This document shows, piece by piece, positions 7,879 to 14,804 of a stretch of DNA of 43,442 nucleotides. This DNA is from Chloroflexota bacterium (GTDB lineage Bacteria > Chloroflexota > Limnocylindria > Limnocylindrales > CSP1-4). The notes under the pieces were generated by a model, which saw nothing but the letters and a program-made list of their open reading frames with translations, was not told the DNA's origin and searched no databases. Location: positions 1-43,442 of the forward strand of contig JAICVI010000004.1 of the NCBI GenBank assembly GCA_025935415.1. The letters are read 5' to 3'. A program made the translations under genes and the position numbers. Each line of letters begins with the position of its first letter. Within the stretch, counting starts at the first letter, position 1.

Positions 7879-8738
7879 CAGATCTCGAGGGCCCGGCGGG
7901 CCATCTCGACCGCCGTGTAGACCATGACCGCGACGAAGAGCAGCCGCAGCAGCCGCAGGTCGACCCGGTGCCCGATCCGGGACCCGAGGCTCGCGCCGAT
8001 GAAGACGCCGATGGCGGTCGGGCCCGCCGCGTACGCATCGATCCCGCCGCGGAGCAGGTAGACGACCGCGCTCGTCGAGGCCGTGATCCCGACCATCAGG
8101 TTGCTCGTCGCGGTCGAGACCCGCAGGGGAACGCCGAGAACGAGGTGCATCAGCGGAACCTTGATGATTCCGCCGCCGATCCCGAGGAGCGCAGAGGCCA
8201 ATCCGGCGCCCAGGCTCGCCACCGCCGCGAATGGCATCCGCGACAGGAAGACGGGCCTGAGGCCCAGCGTCGCCGCGTCGGCATCGACGGTCCGGGCATC
8301 GTCGTCGGGCTCAGCGTCGACCTGGTCCTCGTCGGTCGCGGTGGAGGCCTCGTCGGGCGTCGGCGGCTGCGCCGTCCGACGGGCGCCGCGCAGCATGGAG
8401 AGGGCCATGTACGCGAGGATCGCGGCGAAGATTCCCGCGAGCATCCGTTCGTCGAGCAGGAACGCGATCGCGCCGCCGACGACCGCCCCGATCGCCGTGA
8501 ACAGCTCCAGCACCATGCCGAGCCGGAGGTTGGCCTGGCGCCGCTGCAGGTAGACGCCCGCGGATGCGCTGCTGGTCACGATCACGCAGACCAGTGAGAC
8601 GCCGACGGCCTCGCGCAGCGGCAGCCCGAATCCGATGGTCAGCAGCGGCACGATGAGCAGCCCGCCGCCCAACCCGAGCAGCGACCCGAACGCCCCCGCG
8701 GCGATCCCGCCGGCGAGCAGGAGAAGCCCGACCTCCAC
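7878..8738 (-). CDS. TauE/SafE family permease (putative sulfite/organosulfonate exporter)
   Basis: 286 residues, two homologous halves of about four membrane helices each. Both halves carry the glycine-rich signature of PF01925: FGSLLGLGGGLLIVPLL near the N-terminus and ASALLGIGGGIIKVPLM in the second half. The cytoplasmic linker (about residues 123-160) is unusually acidic and Thr/Asp-rich. Family members move anions across the membrane; some export sulfite, sulfoacetate or taurine-derived sulfonates, but the substrate here is not defined. The start is GTG at 8738 with a weak AGG upstream. It is the first gene of a three-gene operon with DUF1634 and a CaCA exchanger. Confidence 0.9.
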   Translation of the reverse strand: MEVGLLLLAGGIAAGAFGSLLGLGGGLLIVPLLTIGFGLPLREAVGVSLVCVIVTSSASAGVYLQRRQANLRLGMVLELFTAIGAVVGGAIAFLLDERMLAGIFAAILAYMALSMLRGARRTAQPPTPDEASTATDEDQVDAEPDDDARTVDADAATLGLRPVFLSRMPFAAVASLGAGLASALLGIGGGIIKVPLMHLVLGVPLRVSTATSNLMVGITASTSAVVYLLRGGIDAYAAGPTAIGVFIGASLGSRIGHRVDLRLLRLLFVAVMVYTAVEMARRALEI

Positions 8739-8870
8739 GAGACCTGGAGGGCGAGCGCCGTCAGCCGAGCTCAGCCGAGGGCGGAGTCCAGCACGGTCGC
8801 GAGCACACCTGGACGGTGCGTGAGCGACCGCGCACAGACCACGCCACCGGGCCGAGCCGGATCACCGGCG

Positions 8871-9140
8871 CTAGGGCCGGAGATGTTGAGGCGCGTAGGG
8901 GAGAAGCGCGACGTGACGAGCGCGCTTCAGGGCAACACTCAGCTCGCGCTGGTGCCCGGCGCAGGTGCCGGTCTTCCGTCGCGGCTCGATCTTGGCCCGC
9001 TCGGAGAGGTAGCGGCGGAGGCGGTTGACCTCCTTGTAGTCGATCTGGACGGTCTTGTCGGCGCAGAAGGCACAGACCTTCCGGCGCCGGCGGTCGCGGT
9101 AGAAGTCGTCGCGCTTGCGCGATCGGCTGGCAGGTGGCAT
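8871..9140 (-). CDS. rpsR: 30S ribosomal protein S18
   Basis: 89 residues, normal length. It carries the S18 core: the Arg-rich N-terminus, the KVCAFCADK zinc-type Cys pair (residues 22-28), [19 protein letters not shown] and the [14 protein letters not shown] block. S18 binds the 30S platform as a heterodimer with S6, encoded two genes upstream. AGGAG overlaps the ssb stop codon and lies about 11 bases before the ATG. It is the last gene of rpsF-ssb-rpsR. Confidence 0.98.
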   Translation of the reverse strand: MPPASRSRKRDDFYRDRRRRKVCAFCADKTVQIDYKEVNRLRRYLSERAKIEPRRKTGTCAGHQRELSVALKRARHVALLPYAPQHLRP

Positions 9141-9154
9141 CGGGTGGGAATCTC

Positions 9155-9598
9155 CTAGAAGGGAAGCTCGTCGATCTCGGTGTCGTCGAAGCCGCCGGGC
9201 CGGCCGCCGCCGGCAGGGGCGCCCGCAGCAGCGGGTGCGCCGGCGAAGGTGCCGTCGGCGTTGGCCTCGCGCTTGTCGAGCCCCAGGACGGTGTCCGCGG
9301 TGATGTCGAGCGACATCCGCTTCTGGCCGTCATTGGCCTCGTACTCGCGGGCCTTGAAGCGCCCGTCGACGAAGACGCGCGCGCCCTTGCGGAGGTTCTC
9401 CGCGACACGCTCGCCGCGATCGCCCCAGACGCTCACGCGGAACCAGTCGGTGGCCTCGATCCACTCGCCGGTCTGCTGGTTCTTCGTCGACTGGTTGACC
9501 GCGACGGTGAAGCTCGCCACCGGGCGGCCGTTCGGGGTGTAGCGGAGCTCGGGGTCGCGCCCGAGGTTGCCGATGATCTGGATCTTGCTCAGCGCCAT
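9155..9598 (-). CDS. ssb: single-stranded DNA-binding protein
   Basis: 147 residues. The OB-fold domain spans residues 1-110, with the typical start [21 protein letters not shown] and the [21 protein letters not shown] block. A Gly/Ala/Pro-rich flexible linker follows, ending in the acidic tip [10 protein letters not shown] that recruits partner proteins. SSB coats single-stranded DNA in replication, recombination and repair. It sits between rpsF and rpsR (gaps of 12 and 14 bases), a very widely conserved operon. No oddities. Confidence 0.98.
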   Translation of the reverse strand: MALSKIQIIGNLGRDPELRYTPNGRPVASFTVAVNQSTKNQQTGEWIEATDWFRVSVWGDRGERVAENLRKGARVFVDGRFKAREYEANDGQKRMSLDITADTVLGLDKREANADGTFAGAPAAAGAPAGGGRPGGFDDTEIDELPF

Positions 9599-9610
9599 CG
9601 TTCCGCCCTC

Positions 9611-10045
9611 TTACTCGATTGCCGCGGGAGCCGCTTCGCTTTCCGACTCGTCGATCCGCTCGCGACCATCATCCTCTTCTTCCTCGTCCTCTGCGGAGGG
9701 CAGAAGCGACTCGTCGTCACCCTCCTCGCCGGCGCCCGCGTCGCGCATCGCGCGGGCAGGACGCTCCTGGCGGACGATCAGGTGGCGGAGGATCTCCTCG
9801 GTGATCAGCAGGCCGCGCTCGAGCTCGACGATCGCCTCGGTCGGCGATTCGAAGACCACGATGTGGTAGGCGCCCTCGCGGTGGCGGTCGATCGCGTAGG
9901 CGAGCCGGCGGCGGCCCCAGGGCGCGACCTTGACGATCTGGCCGCCGGCGGCGGTGACCTGGCGGGTGGTGCGATCGATGATCGCGGAGATTCGATCGTC
10001 CGGCGCGTCCGGACGGAAGACCAGCATGAGCTCGTAGCGGCGCAC
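9611..10045 (-). CDS. rpsF: 30S ribosomal protein S6
   Basis: 144 residues. The S6 domain is residues 1-98 (RRYELMLVFRPDA, APWGRRRLAYAIDRHREGAYHIVVF, LERGLLITEEILRHLIVR). A long acidic tail of about 40 residues follows, rich in Glu/Asp, a common S6 extension that in some bacteria is lengthened by added glutamates. The start is GTG at 10045, preceded by AAGGAG 11 bases upstream; there is no closer ATG. It leads the rpsF-ssb-rpsR operon. A TAGACT box at 10123-10128 would give a leader of about 70 bases, long enough for S6:S18 autoregulation, though I cannot recognise the known RNA motif. Confidence 0.97.
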   Translation of the reverse strand: MRRYELMLVFRPDAPDDRISAIIDRTTRQVTAAGGQIVKVAPWGRRRLAYAIDRHREGAYHIVVFESPTEAIVELERGLLITEEILRHLIVRQERPARAMRDAGAGEEGDDESLLPSAEDEEEEDDGRERIDESESEAAPAAIE

Positions 10046-10122
10046 GGCCGTCGGCGCTCCTTCCTGTGGGGATGCCCGGCTCACGACGACGTCGACGCCG
10101 AGCAGAAAGGCAAGACCGCCGG

Positions 10123-10128
10123 AGTCTA
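10123..10128 (-). promoter_or_regulatory. Candidate -10 box of rpsF operon (TAGACT)
   Basis: TAGACT on the minus strand, 77 bases before the rpsF GTG. The same hexamer precedes lemA and the coiled-coil gene, which supports it being a real -10. No clear -35. Confidence 0.4.
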
Positions 10129-10154
10129 GCACGGGCTTCGCGGCAGCCCGGTTG

Positions 10155-10160
10155 TATCCT
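10155..10160 (+). promoter_or_regulatory. Candidate -10 box of CpaE-like gene (TATCCT)
   Basis: TATCCT, identical to the box before the LCP gene, here 38 bases before the GTG start. The leader (about 32 bases) ends with a GGGAG site, so this one looks like a conventional leadered transcript. Confidence 0.4.
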
Positions 10161-10198
10161 CTGGCGGCGCAAATTCCCCCCAAGCCCCTGGGAGACCC

Positions 10199-11413
10199 GT
10201 GACCGACACGCGAATCGTCCTGCTCGGCAACGCCTCGAGCGATCCGCTTGCCAAGATCCTGGGCAAGAGCGGCCGTGCCCTGACACGCGTCGAGGACCCG
10301 AATGCCCTGATCGGCGCGGCGGCGGACCAGGATGTCATCGTCCTCGACCTCGTCACGCCCCCGAAGACCATCGTCGAGCTGGCCCGCGAGATCCGTGCCG
10401 TTCCCGGGCTCGCGGAGGTGCCGATTCTCGCCATCACCGCATCCGACGACGTCGAGGAGCGCATCCGCCTCCTGGAGGCCGGGGCGGATGACGTCATGAT
10501 CCGCCCGGTCGACGATCGCGAGCTCGACGCCCGGGTGGAGGCGCTCGATCTGCGGCATCGGCGGTCGAAGGAGCTCCGGGGCTCGAGCACCATCGTCGCC
10601 ACGACGCGCCGTCCGGGGAAGCGCCTCATCGCCGTCTACTCGCCGAAGGGCGGCGTCGGGACCACGACCGTCTCGGTGAACCTGGCCCTGGCCATCGCGG
10701 CTCGGAACCCGGACCAGACCGCGCTGGTGGACCTGACACCGATGGGCGGGCAGGTGGCGACGCATCTCGACCTCCAGCCGAAGCTGACGATCGCCGATCT
10801 CATCCGCGACAGCGCCGGCATGATCAGCCCGGAGATCCTCCGGACCACCTACCTCGGCCGGCACGAGACGGGGCTGCTGGTGCTCGCCGGCTCGCCCGCA
10901 CCGAGCACGCAGGCCCTGATGCCGGGACCGGAGGCAACACGGATCCTCGAGGCCGTCCTTGCCGCGGTGTCGACGGTCGTCGTCGACCTTGGCTCCGCGC
11001 TCGACGATCGGGTGATGGCCGCGCTGGATGCCGCCGACGACGTGATCTTCGTCGTGACGCCGGACTTCCCGGCGCTGAAGTCGGTGCACGGGATGCTCGA
11101 GTACCTCGGCGAGGCCGGCGGCGAGCGCGCCGACCCGACGATCGTCGTCAACGAGACGTATGCGCTCCAGACGCTGACACCAGGCGACATCGAAACGGCA
11201 CTCGGCCGGCGAGTGGCGATCAGGATCCCGTACGACCCGCTGCTGTATCTGCGCGCCGTCAACGCCGGCACACCGGTCTTCGCGAGCGCCCCGACCTCGC
11301 AGCCATCGCGACGCTTCGACCAGCTCGCTGCGGTGGTGCTCGGTGAGGACGCGCCGGCCTCGCTGACCGAGGCGCGCCGCCGCGGCATCGGCGGGTTCTT
11401 CGGGCGCGGCTAG
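10199..11413 (+). CDS. CpaE/TadZ-like protein: degenerate receiver domain plus MinD-type ATPase
   Basis: 404 residues. Residues 4-115 form a response-regulator-like fold with Asp50 at the usual phosphoacceptor site (VIVLDLV), but the acidic pair after strand 1 is missing (RIVLLGN) and the conserved Lys is Arg102 (MIRPVD), so phosphorylation is doubtful. Residues 142-385 form a ParA/MinD ATPase with the deviant Walker A SPKGGVGTTT (148-157), a VDLTPMGG segment where MinD has an Asp, and VVVDLGSALDD as the switch region. CpaE/TadZ proteins localise Tad pilus machinery at cell poles. No other tad/cpa genes are in the window, so pilus function is only inferred from family. The start is GTG with GGGAG upstream. 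The stop overlaps that of the ABM gene. Confidence 0.88.
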   Translation: MTDTRIVLLGNASSDPLAKILGKSGRALTRVEDPNALIGAAADQDVIVLDLVTPPKTIVELAREIRAVPGLAEVPILAITASDDVEERIRLLEAGADDVMIRPVDDRELDARVEALDLRHRRSKELRGSSTIVATTRRPGKRLIAVYSPKGGVGTTTVSVNLALAIAARNPDQTALVDLTPMGGQVATHLDLQPKLTIADLIRDSAGMISPEILRTTYLGRHETGLLVLAGSPAPSTQALMPGPEATRILEAVLAAVSTVVVDLGSALDDRVMAALDAADDVIFVVTPDFPALKSVHGMLEYLGEAGGERADPTIVVNETYALQTLTPGDIETALGRRVAIRIPYDPLLYLRAVNAGTPVFASAPTSQPSRRFDQLAAVVLGEDAPASLTEARRRGIGGFFGRG

Positions 11414-11820
11414 GAAGCTTCCTCACCCGCGCGCTCGCCGTCGCCCGCGAGCGCCTTCTGGTCGCGGCCTGGGTCGTCCGGCTGGCGGCGCAGCGGATCT
11501 GCCTCGTCCAGGGAGGGTTCGCCGTCAGCGGCGAGGACCTCGTAATGCGCGACGTGGATGTCGTCGATGAGCTCACGTACGCCGGGGATCAGGCGTGGCT
11601 CGACGAGGTTCGGGCCGACCCAGCCATAGAGCGACGCGGGGTCCTGCCACTCCTCGAACAGGATGGCTTCTTCGCTGCCGTCCGCCTGCAGCCGGCGCGC
11701 GAGCCGGACGTAGACGAGCCCGGGCTGCTCCCGCATCAACGCCACCTGGCGCCGGAGCAGGGCATTGAACGCGCCAACGCGACCCGTGCGCACGTTGGCC
11801 CTGAGGACGCGGACGATCAC
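11410..11820 (-). CDS. antibiotic biosynthesis monooxygenase (ABM) domain protein
   Basis: 136 residues. Residues 1-90 resemble an ABM dimeric alpha/beta-barrel domain (IVRVLRANVRTGRVGAFNALLRRQ, PGLVYVRLARR, AILFEEWQDPASLYGWVG); a hydrophilic, charged C-terminal tail of about 45 residues follows. ABM proteins include quinol monooxygenases, haem-degrading enzymes and many of unknown role, so no reaction can be assigned. I chose GTG 11820 because GGTGA lies about 5 bases upstream and the domain begins directly; the in-frame ATG at 11865 has no ribosome site. It is convergent with the CpaE-like gene: the two stops share CTAG. Confidence 0.75.
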   Translation of the reverse strand: MIVRVLRANVRTGRVGAFNALLRRQVALMREQPGLVYVRLARRLQADGSEEAILFEEWQDPASLYGWVGPNLVEPRLIPGVRELIDDIHVAHYEVLAADGEPSLDEADPLRRQPDDPGRDQKALAGDGERAGEEAS

Positions 11821-12008
11821 TGATTCACCGCTGCTTGGGCTCAGCCGGCACTGCCCTGCTGGCATTGGCGACCGCCGCCGACCGCTTTCCCCAAGTCTGC
11901 CAACTCACCACTGGCGCGCCAAGGGCCTGACCTTGCGACGGTATTGCAATCGCTCCGAGATCCGCTCTCTGGTTCGCGCCGCGGTGTCGGATTCGTGTCG
12001 GGAGGCGG

Positions 12009-12091
12009 TGCCGAAGGCGGGATTCGAACCCGCACGCCCTCGCGGGCAGCCGATTTTAAGTCGGCCGCGTCTGCCATTCCGCCACTCCGGC
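12009..12091 (-). tRNA. tRNA-Leu (anticodon TAA)
   Basis: Class II tRNA with a long variable arm. The acceptor GCCGGAG pairs with CTTCGGC; the anticodon loop CTTAAAA reads TAA; the T-loop is TTCGAAT. Discriminator A; the CCA end is not encoded (next bases CCG), unlike the other tRNAs here. It lies 4 bases after the DoxX-like stop, so it may be co-transcribed. Confidence 0.96.
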
Positions 12092-12095
12092 GGGG

Positions 12096-12671
12096 TCAGC
12101 GTACCGTGCGCGCCTCGGTCTTCTGGGCGTTCGCGGCGTTCTCGGCGTCCTGGCCGTCGCGGTCGTCACCGCGCGACTCCCCGCGCATGCCCGCGGGATG
12201 CGGCGTCAATCCCCCGCCCCGGACCGTTGCCCCCACGGCCATGGCGGCGCCGATCAGGACCAGGTTCTTGATGATGTACTGGCCCTCGAGCGTCGGCACC
12301 AGCGGAAAAGCCGAGAACGTCTCCTGCGGGAACAGCAGCAACGGCATGAACGTACCCGCCATCTGGAGCGCCAGCAGGAGCAGGATCCCGCGCAGGCCCC
12401 GCCCGATGATGAGCCCGATGCCGATCAGGCTCTCCCATGCGGCAAGAAAGGGCACCGACACGGACGGTTCGACGAGCCCCAGCGTCAGCCGGTCGATCGT
12501 CCGCCCCACCAGCGTCTCCGCGGGGCTGAGGTTCGGAAAGAACTTGAGAGCGCCGAACCACAGGAAGACGATCCCCAGCGCGATCCGAAGCGTCGGGATG
12601 GCCAGGCGAGCCAGGGTTGCGGTGATGCGGGCGTCGACCCGGTCGATGGGGGCAGGAAGGCGGGTAGCCAC
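12096..12671 (-). CDS. DoxX-superfamily membrane protein (DUF417/YkgB-like)
   Basis: 191 residues, four predicted membrane helices. The first helix holds LGIVFLWFGALKFFP, the family hallmark; the second begins WESLIGIGLIIG; the fourth carries IIKNLVLIGAAMAVG after the EGQYI element. A charged cytoplasmic tail of about 45 residues follows. Relatives include the reactive-chlorine-resistance protein RclC/YkgB, but the role here is unknown. The start is GTG with no Shine-Dalgarno; TACGCT ends 6 bases before it, so the mRNA probably begins at the start codon. The tRNA-Leu(TAA) gene follows 4 bases after the stop. Confidence 0.78.
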   Translation of the reverse strand: MATRLPAPIDRVDARITATLARLAIPTLRIALGIVFLWFGALKFFPNLSPAETLVGRTIDRLTLGLVEPSVSVPFLAAWESLIGIGLIIGRGLRGILLLLALQMAGTFMPLLLFPQETFSAFPLVPTLEGQYIIKNLVLIGAAMAVGATVRGGGLTPHPAGMRGESRGDDRDGQDAENAANAQKTEARTVR

Positions 12672-12677
12672 GGCGTC

Positions 12678-12683
12678 AGCGTA
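12678..12683 (-). promoter_or_regulatory. Candidate leaderless -10 box of DoxX-like gene (TACGCT)
   Basis: TACGCT, a TANNNT match, followed by exactly 6 bases and then GTG. Predicted +1 coincides with the start codon. No ribosome-binding site is present. Confidence 0.45.
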
Positions 12684-12706
12684 GTGGCCGCCAGGCTGCG
12701 GGGACG

Positions 12707-13108
12707 TTAACCCGTGCCTTCGGCTCGCGAGGCTGCCAGCGTCGCCGCGTCCCGATAGCGCTGATGCGCCGCCGCTTCCTCGACCTCGGCCTGCGCCACG
12801 TCAGTCTCGGCGTCGGCGACATCCGACCGGGAGGTCTGGATGACCGCCCGCGCCGCGGTGGCGGTCTTCTGCGCGGAGCTCTCCGCGAGGGCCGCGGCGG
12901 TGACCGCCTGCCTGGCGGCCTCTGCCGTCGCCGCGGCGGCGGCAGCCGTTGCCATCGCCGCGTCAGCGGCCTCTCCGGCGGCTGCCGCGGCAGCTTCCGC
13001 TGCGACCCGACCTCGTCGCGCGACGGCCACCGTCCGTTCGGCCGCGCGCCATTCCTCGAGGGCGGCGGCGGTCGTCTTGATGTCCTGTCGCTGCTGGTCC
13101 GTTGTCAT
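12707..13108 (-). CDS. Alanine-rich coiled-coil protein of unknown function
   Basis: 133 residues, about 40 percent Ala with regularly spaced Glu, Arg and Lys. The stretch between about 20 and 125 should form one long helix or coiled coil (for example AAERTVAVARRGRVAAEAAA and DVADAETDVAQAEVEEAAAH). There is no signal peptide, membrane segment or recognisable catalytic motif. The ATG at 13108 is well supported by GGAGG 8 bases upstream, and a TAGACT box lies 29 bases before it, so expression looks genuine. The flanks are a tRNA cluster upstream and the DoxX gene downstream. Low-complexity composition makes homology calls unreliable; a structural or nucleoid-associated role is possible but unproven. 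Confidence 0.7.
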   Translation of the reverse strand: MTTDQQRQDIKTTAAALEEWRAAERTVAVARRGRVAAEAAAAAAGEAADAAMATAAAAAATAEAARQAVTAAALAESSAQKTATAARAVIQTSRSDVADAETDVAQAEVEEAAAHQRYRDAATLAASRAEGTG

Positions 13109-13137
13109 CGGGACGGCCTCCGCGGGCTGGGAGGGCG

Positions 13138-13143
13138 AGTCTA
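13138..13143 (-). promoter_or_regulatory. Candidate -10 box of coiled-coil gene (TAGACT)
   Basis: TAGACT 29 bases before the ATG, with a GGAGG site in the leader. Same hexamer as before rpsF and lemA. No clear -35. Confidence 0.4.
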
Positions 13144-13171
13144 GGCCGAACGGCTCTGGGAGCCGAGGCGT

Positions 13172-13248
13172 TGGAGGCGACGACCGGATTCGAACCGGTG
13201 AATAGAGGTTTTGCAGACCTCCGTGTTGAACCACTTCACCACGTCGCC
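13172..13248 (-). tRNA. tRNA-Cys (anticodon GCA)
   Basis: The acceptor GGCGACG pairs with CGTCGCC; discriminator T followed by encoded CCA, as usual for Cys. The anticodon loop CTGCAAA reads GCA; T-arm ACCGG-TTCGAAT-CCGGT. Last of a four-tRNA minus-strand cluster. Confidence 0.97.
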
Positions 13249-13296
13249 TCGGGGCCCGCGGATTGTGCCACGGCGGGTGCCGCCGGGCCCGGGAGC

Positions 13297-13370
13297 TGGT
13301 TGCCCCTCGAGGATTCGAACCTCGCCTAACGGATTCAAAGTCCGCTGTCCTACCACTAGACGAAGGGGCA
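13297..13370 (-). tRNA. tRNA-Gln (anticodon TTG)
   Basis: The acceptor TGCCCCT pairs with AGGGGCA; U1-A72 is typical of Gln. The anticodon loop CTTTGAA reads TTG; the D-arm is TCGTCTAGTGGTAGGACA; CCA is encoded. Confidence 0.96.
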
Positions 13371-13421
13371 GCACGCGCTCGGTAGCATACCGGTGGCCCC
13401 ATCCGCGTCCGGGCAAAGAAA

Positions 13422-13497
13422 TGGAGCGGAAGACGGGACTCGAACCCGCGACCCTCACCTTGGCAAGGTGATGCTCTACCAACTGAGCCACTTCCGC
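13422..13497 (-). tRNA. tRNA-Gly (anticodon GCC)
   Basis: The acceptor GCGGAAG pairs with CTTCCGC; discriminator T; CCA encoded. The anticodon loop TTGCCAA reads GCC; T-loop TTCGAGT. Confidence 0.97.
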
Positions 13498-13526
13498 TCG
13501 GGGGCATGCGCAACGCCGGTGATTGT

Positions 13527-13602
13527 TGGTGCCGAGAGCCAGAGTCGAACTGGCGACACCGCGATTTTCAGTCGCGTGCTCTACCAACTGAGCTATCTCG
13601 GC
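13527..13602 (-). tRNA. tRNA-Phe (anticodon GAA)
   Basis: The acceptor GCCGAGA pairs with TCTCGGC; discriminator A; CCA encoded. The anticodon loop CTGAAAA reads GAA; T-loop TTCGACT. First gene of the Phe-Gly-Gln-Cys cluster. Confidence 0.97.
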
Positions 13603-13660
13603 CCGGCGGTGTCCATCGGTCCGGATCGACCCGTCCCGACGGCTGCCGAAGGGTAGCACG

Positions 13661-13674
13661 GGCCCTTTCGGGCC
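13661..13674 (-). terminator. Hairpin with GAAA tetraloop after the winged-helix gene
   Basis: On the minus strand GGCCC-GAAA-GGGCC, immediately after the TGA of the winged-helix gene and before the tRNA cluster. It has a short GC stem, a GNRA loop and no U-tract. Confidence 0.45.
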
Positions 13675-13675
13675 T

Positions 13676-14791
13676 TCAATCGAGGCCGGACACCTCGACG
13701 GGACGGCCGAGGAAGGCCTCGAGTCGAGCGATCGCCGTCCCGATGGCGGCGCGCTGTGGGGCGTCGAGCGCGACCTTGGGCTCGACGGCGACGGCGGTCG
13801 ACCCGCCGGCGTCCTTCCAGCTCCAGCCGCCGATGACGAGCCCGTTGCGGACGACCACGTGGGCGAGAATCTCCGCGGCCGCCCGTGCCGGCGGCGGCAG
13901 GTTCGGGTCCATCGCGTCGGATCGATCGCGGAACGCGACCAGCAGCTCGTCGTAGTTGGGCAGGAGGTGCACGCTCGGCGGCTCCGCGCTCGGGAAGAGC
14001 TGCGCCTCCCCGCGATGAACCCAGAACGTCCGCCCGTCGACGGTTTCCCGGGCGAGCGCGGTCCCCGCGGCCTCGAGGGCCGTGCGGGCCTCCCGCAGCG
14101 TCAGTCCCGACCACCACGCGAGATCGACGTCCTGGGCCGGACCATGCCCCTGCACGTACCGCGTCGCCAGCTCGGCGAGGGCCTCGTCTCGCTCCCGTGG
14201 CCGGCTCCGCGGAACCCGCTCGTCCAGGAGCGCGTACGTCTGGCGACGACCGCGGCGTGGCCCGCTGCAGACGACGGCCTCGAGCTCCGCGTCGATCAGC
14301 ATGTAGCCCAACCGGAGCCGCGATCCGAGGACGCCCGCGTCGGCCATCGCCCCTGCAAGCTCCTCCCGAAGCAGCGCCCGGCCACCATGCAGCAGGCCGC
14401 GGATGACATCGCGGCTCCGCTTGCGCGTCTCGAGGTCGAGCTCCAGCTGGCGGTATTGGTAGGCGCTTGCCTGGTGCACCCGCGGCGCGGTCAGCTGGAG
14501 CAGCCAGCGGAGGTCTTCGGCGGCCACGAAATGCCACGTCGGGCGCATGACGTGGGTCCGCAGCAGCTCGCCGGCGTCGAACCGGCGGTCGATGTCCGCG
14601 TCGGTCGCGCCCGCGACGCGCTGCGCGAGCCCCCACTTCGCGCCCGGGTAGTCCTGCGATTGGACGGCGAGCAGGTGGCGGACGGCCTGGGTCGGGTCGT
14701 CGAACCTCTCGCCCGTGAGGCCCTGTGCGCGCAGGCGCCGGGCCGCGATCGCGTTGGCGGAACGCTCGTCCAGTCCGTCGACCGCCGTCAG
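13676..14791 (-). CDS. Winged-helix DNA-binding protein, AlkZ-like (HTH_42 family)
   Basis: About 371 residues, in the PF06224 winged-helix family that includes the DNA glycosylases AlkZ and YcaQ, which unhook interstrand crosslinks and remove bulky alkylated bases. The N-terminal region contains AVQSQDYPGAKWGL; QSQ matches the QxQ catalytic motif described for AlkZ. Next comes THVMRPTWHFVAAEDLRWLL, conserved in the family, and later LLPNYDELLVAFRDRS and the C-terminal LVIGGWSWK block. Start choice is uncertain: homology clearly extends upstream of the first ATG (14548), but no ATG, GTG or TTG lies in frame back into htpX. CTG at 14791 (or CTG at 14773) is the best guess. The gene follows htpX by 13 bases. 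Glycosylase activity is inferred; some family members may only bind DNA. Confidence 0.75.
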   Translation of the reverse strand: MTAVDGLDERSANAIAARRLRAQGLTGERFDDPTQAVRHLLAVQSQDYPGAKWGLAQRVAGATDADIDRRFDAGELLRTHVMRPTWHFVAAEDLRWLLQLTAPRVHQASAYQYRQLELDLETRKRSRDVIRGLLHGGRALLREELAGAMADAGVLGSRLRLGYMLIDAELEAVVCSGPRRGRRQTYALLDERVPRSRPRERDEALAELATRYVQGHGPAQDVDLAWWSGLTLREARTALEAAGTALARETVDGRTFWVHRGEAQLFPSAEPPSVHLLPNYDELLVAFRDRSDAMDPNLPPPARAAAEILAHVVVRNGLVIGGWSWKDAGGSTAVAVEPKVALDAPQRAAIGTAIARLEAFLGRPVEVSGLD

Positions 14792-14804
14792 TCGAGGCCC
14801 GCCG

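Noticed and set aside
10046-10140. S6:S18-binding leader RNA motif upstream of rpsF
   Set aside because: The leader is long enough, but I could not recognise the described stem and CCG elements; left as an untested possibility.
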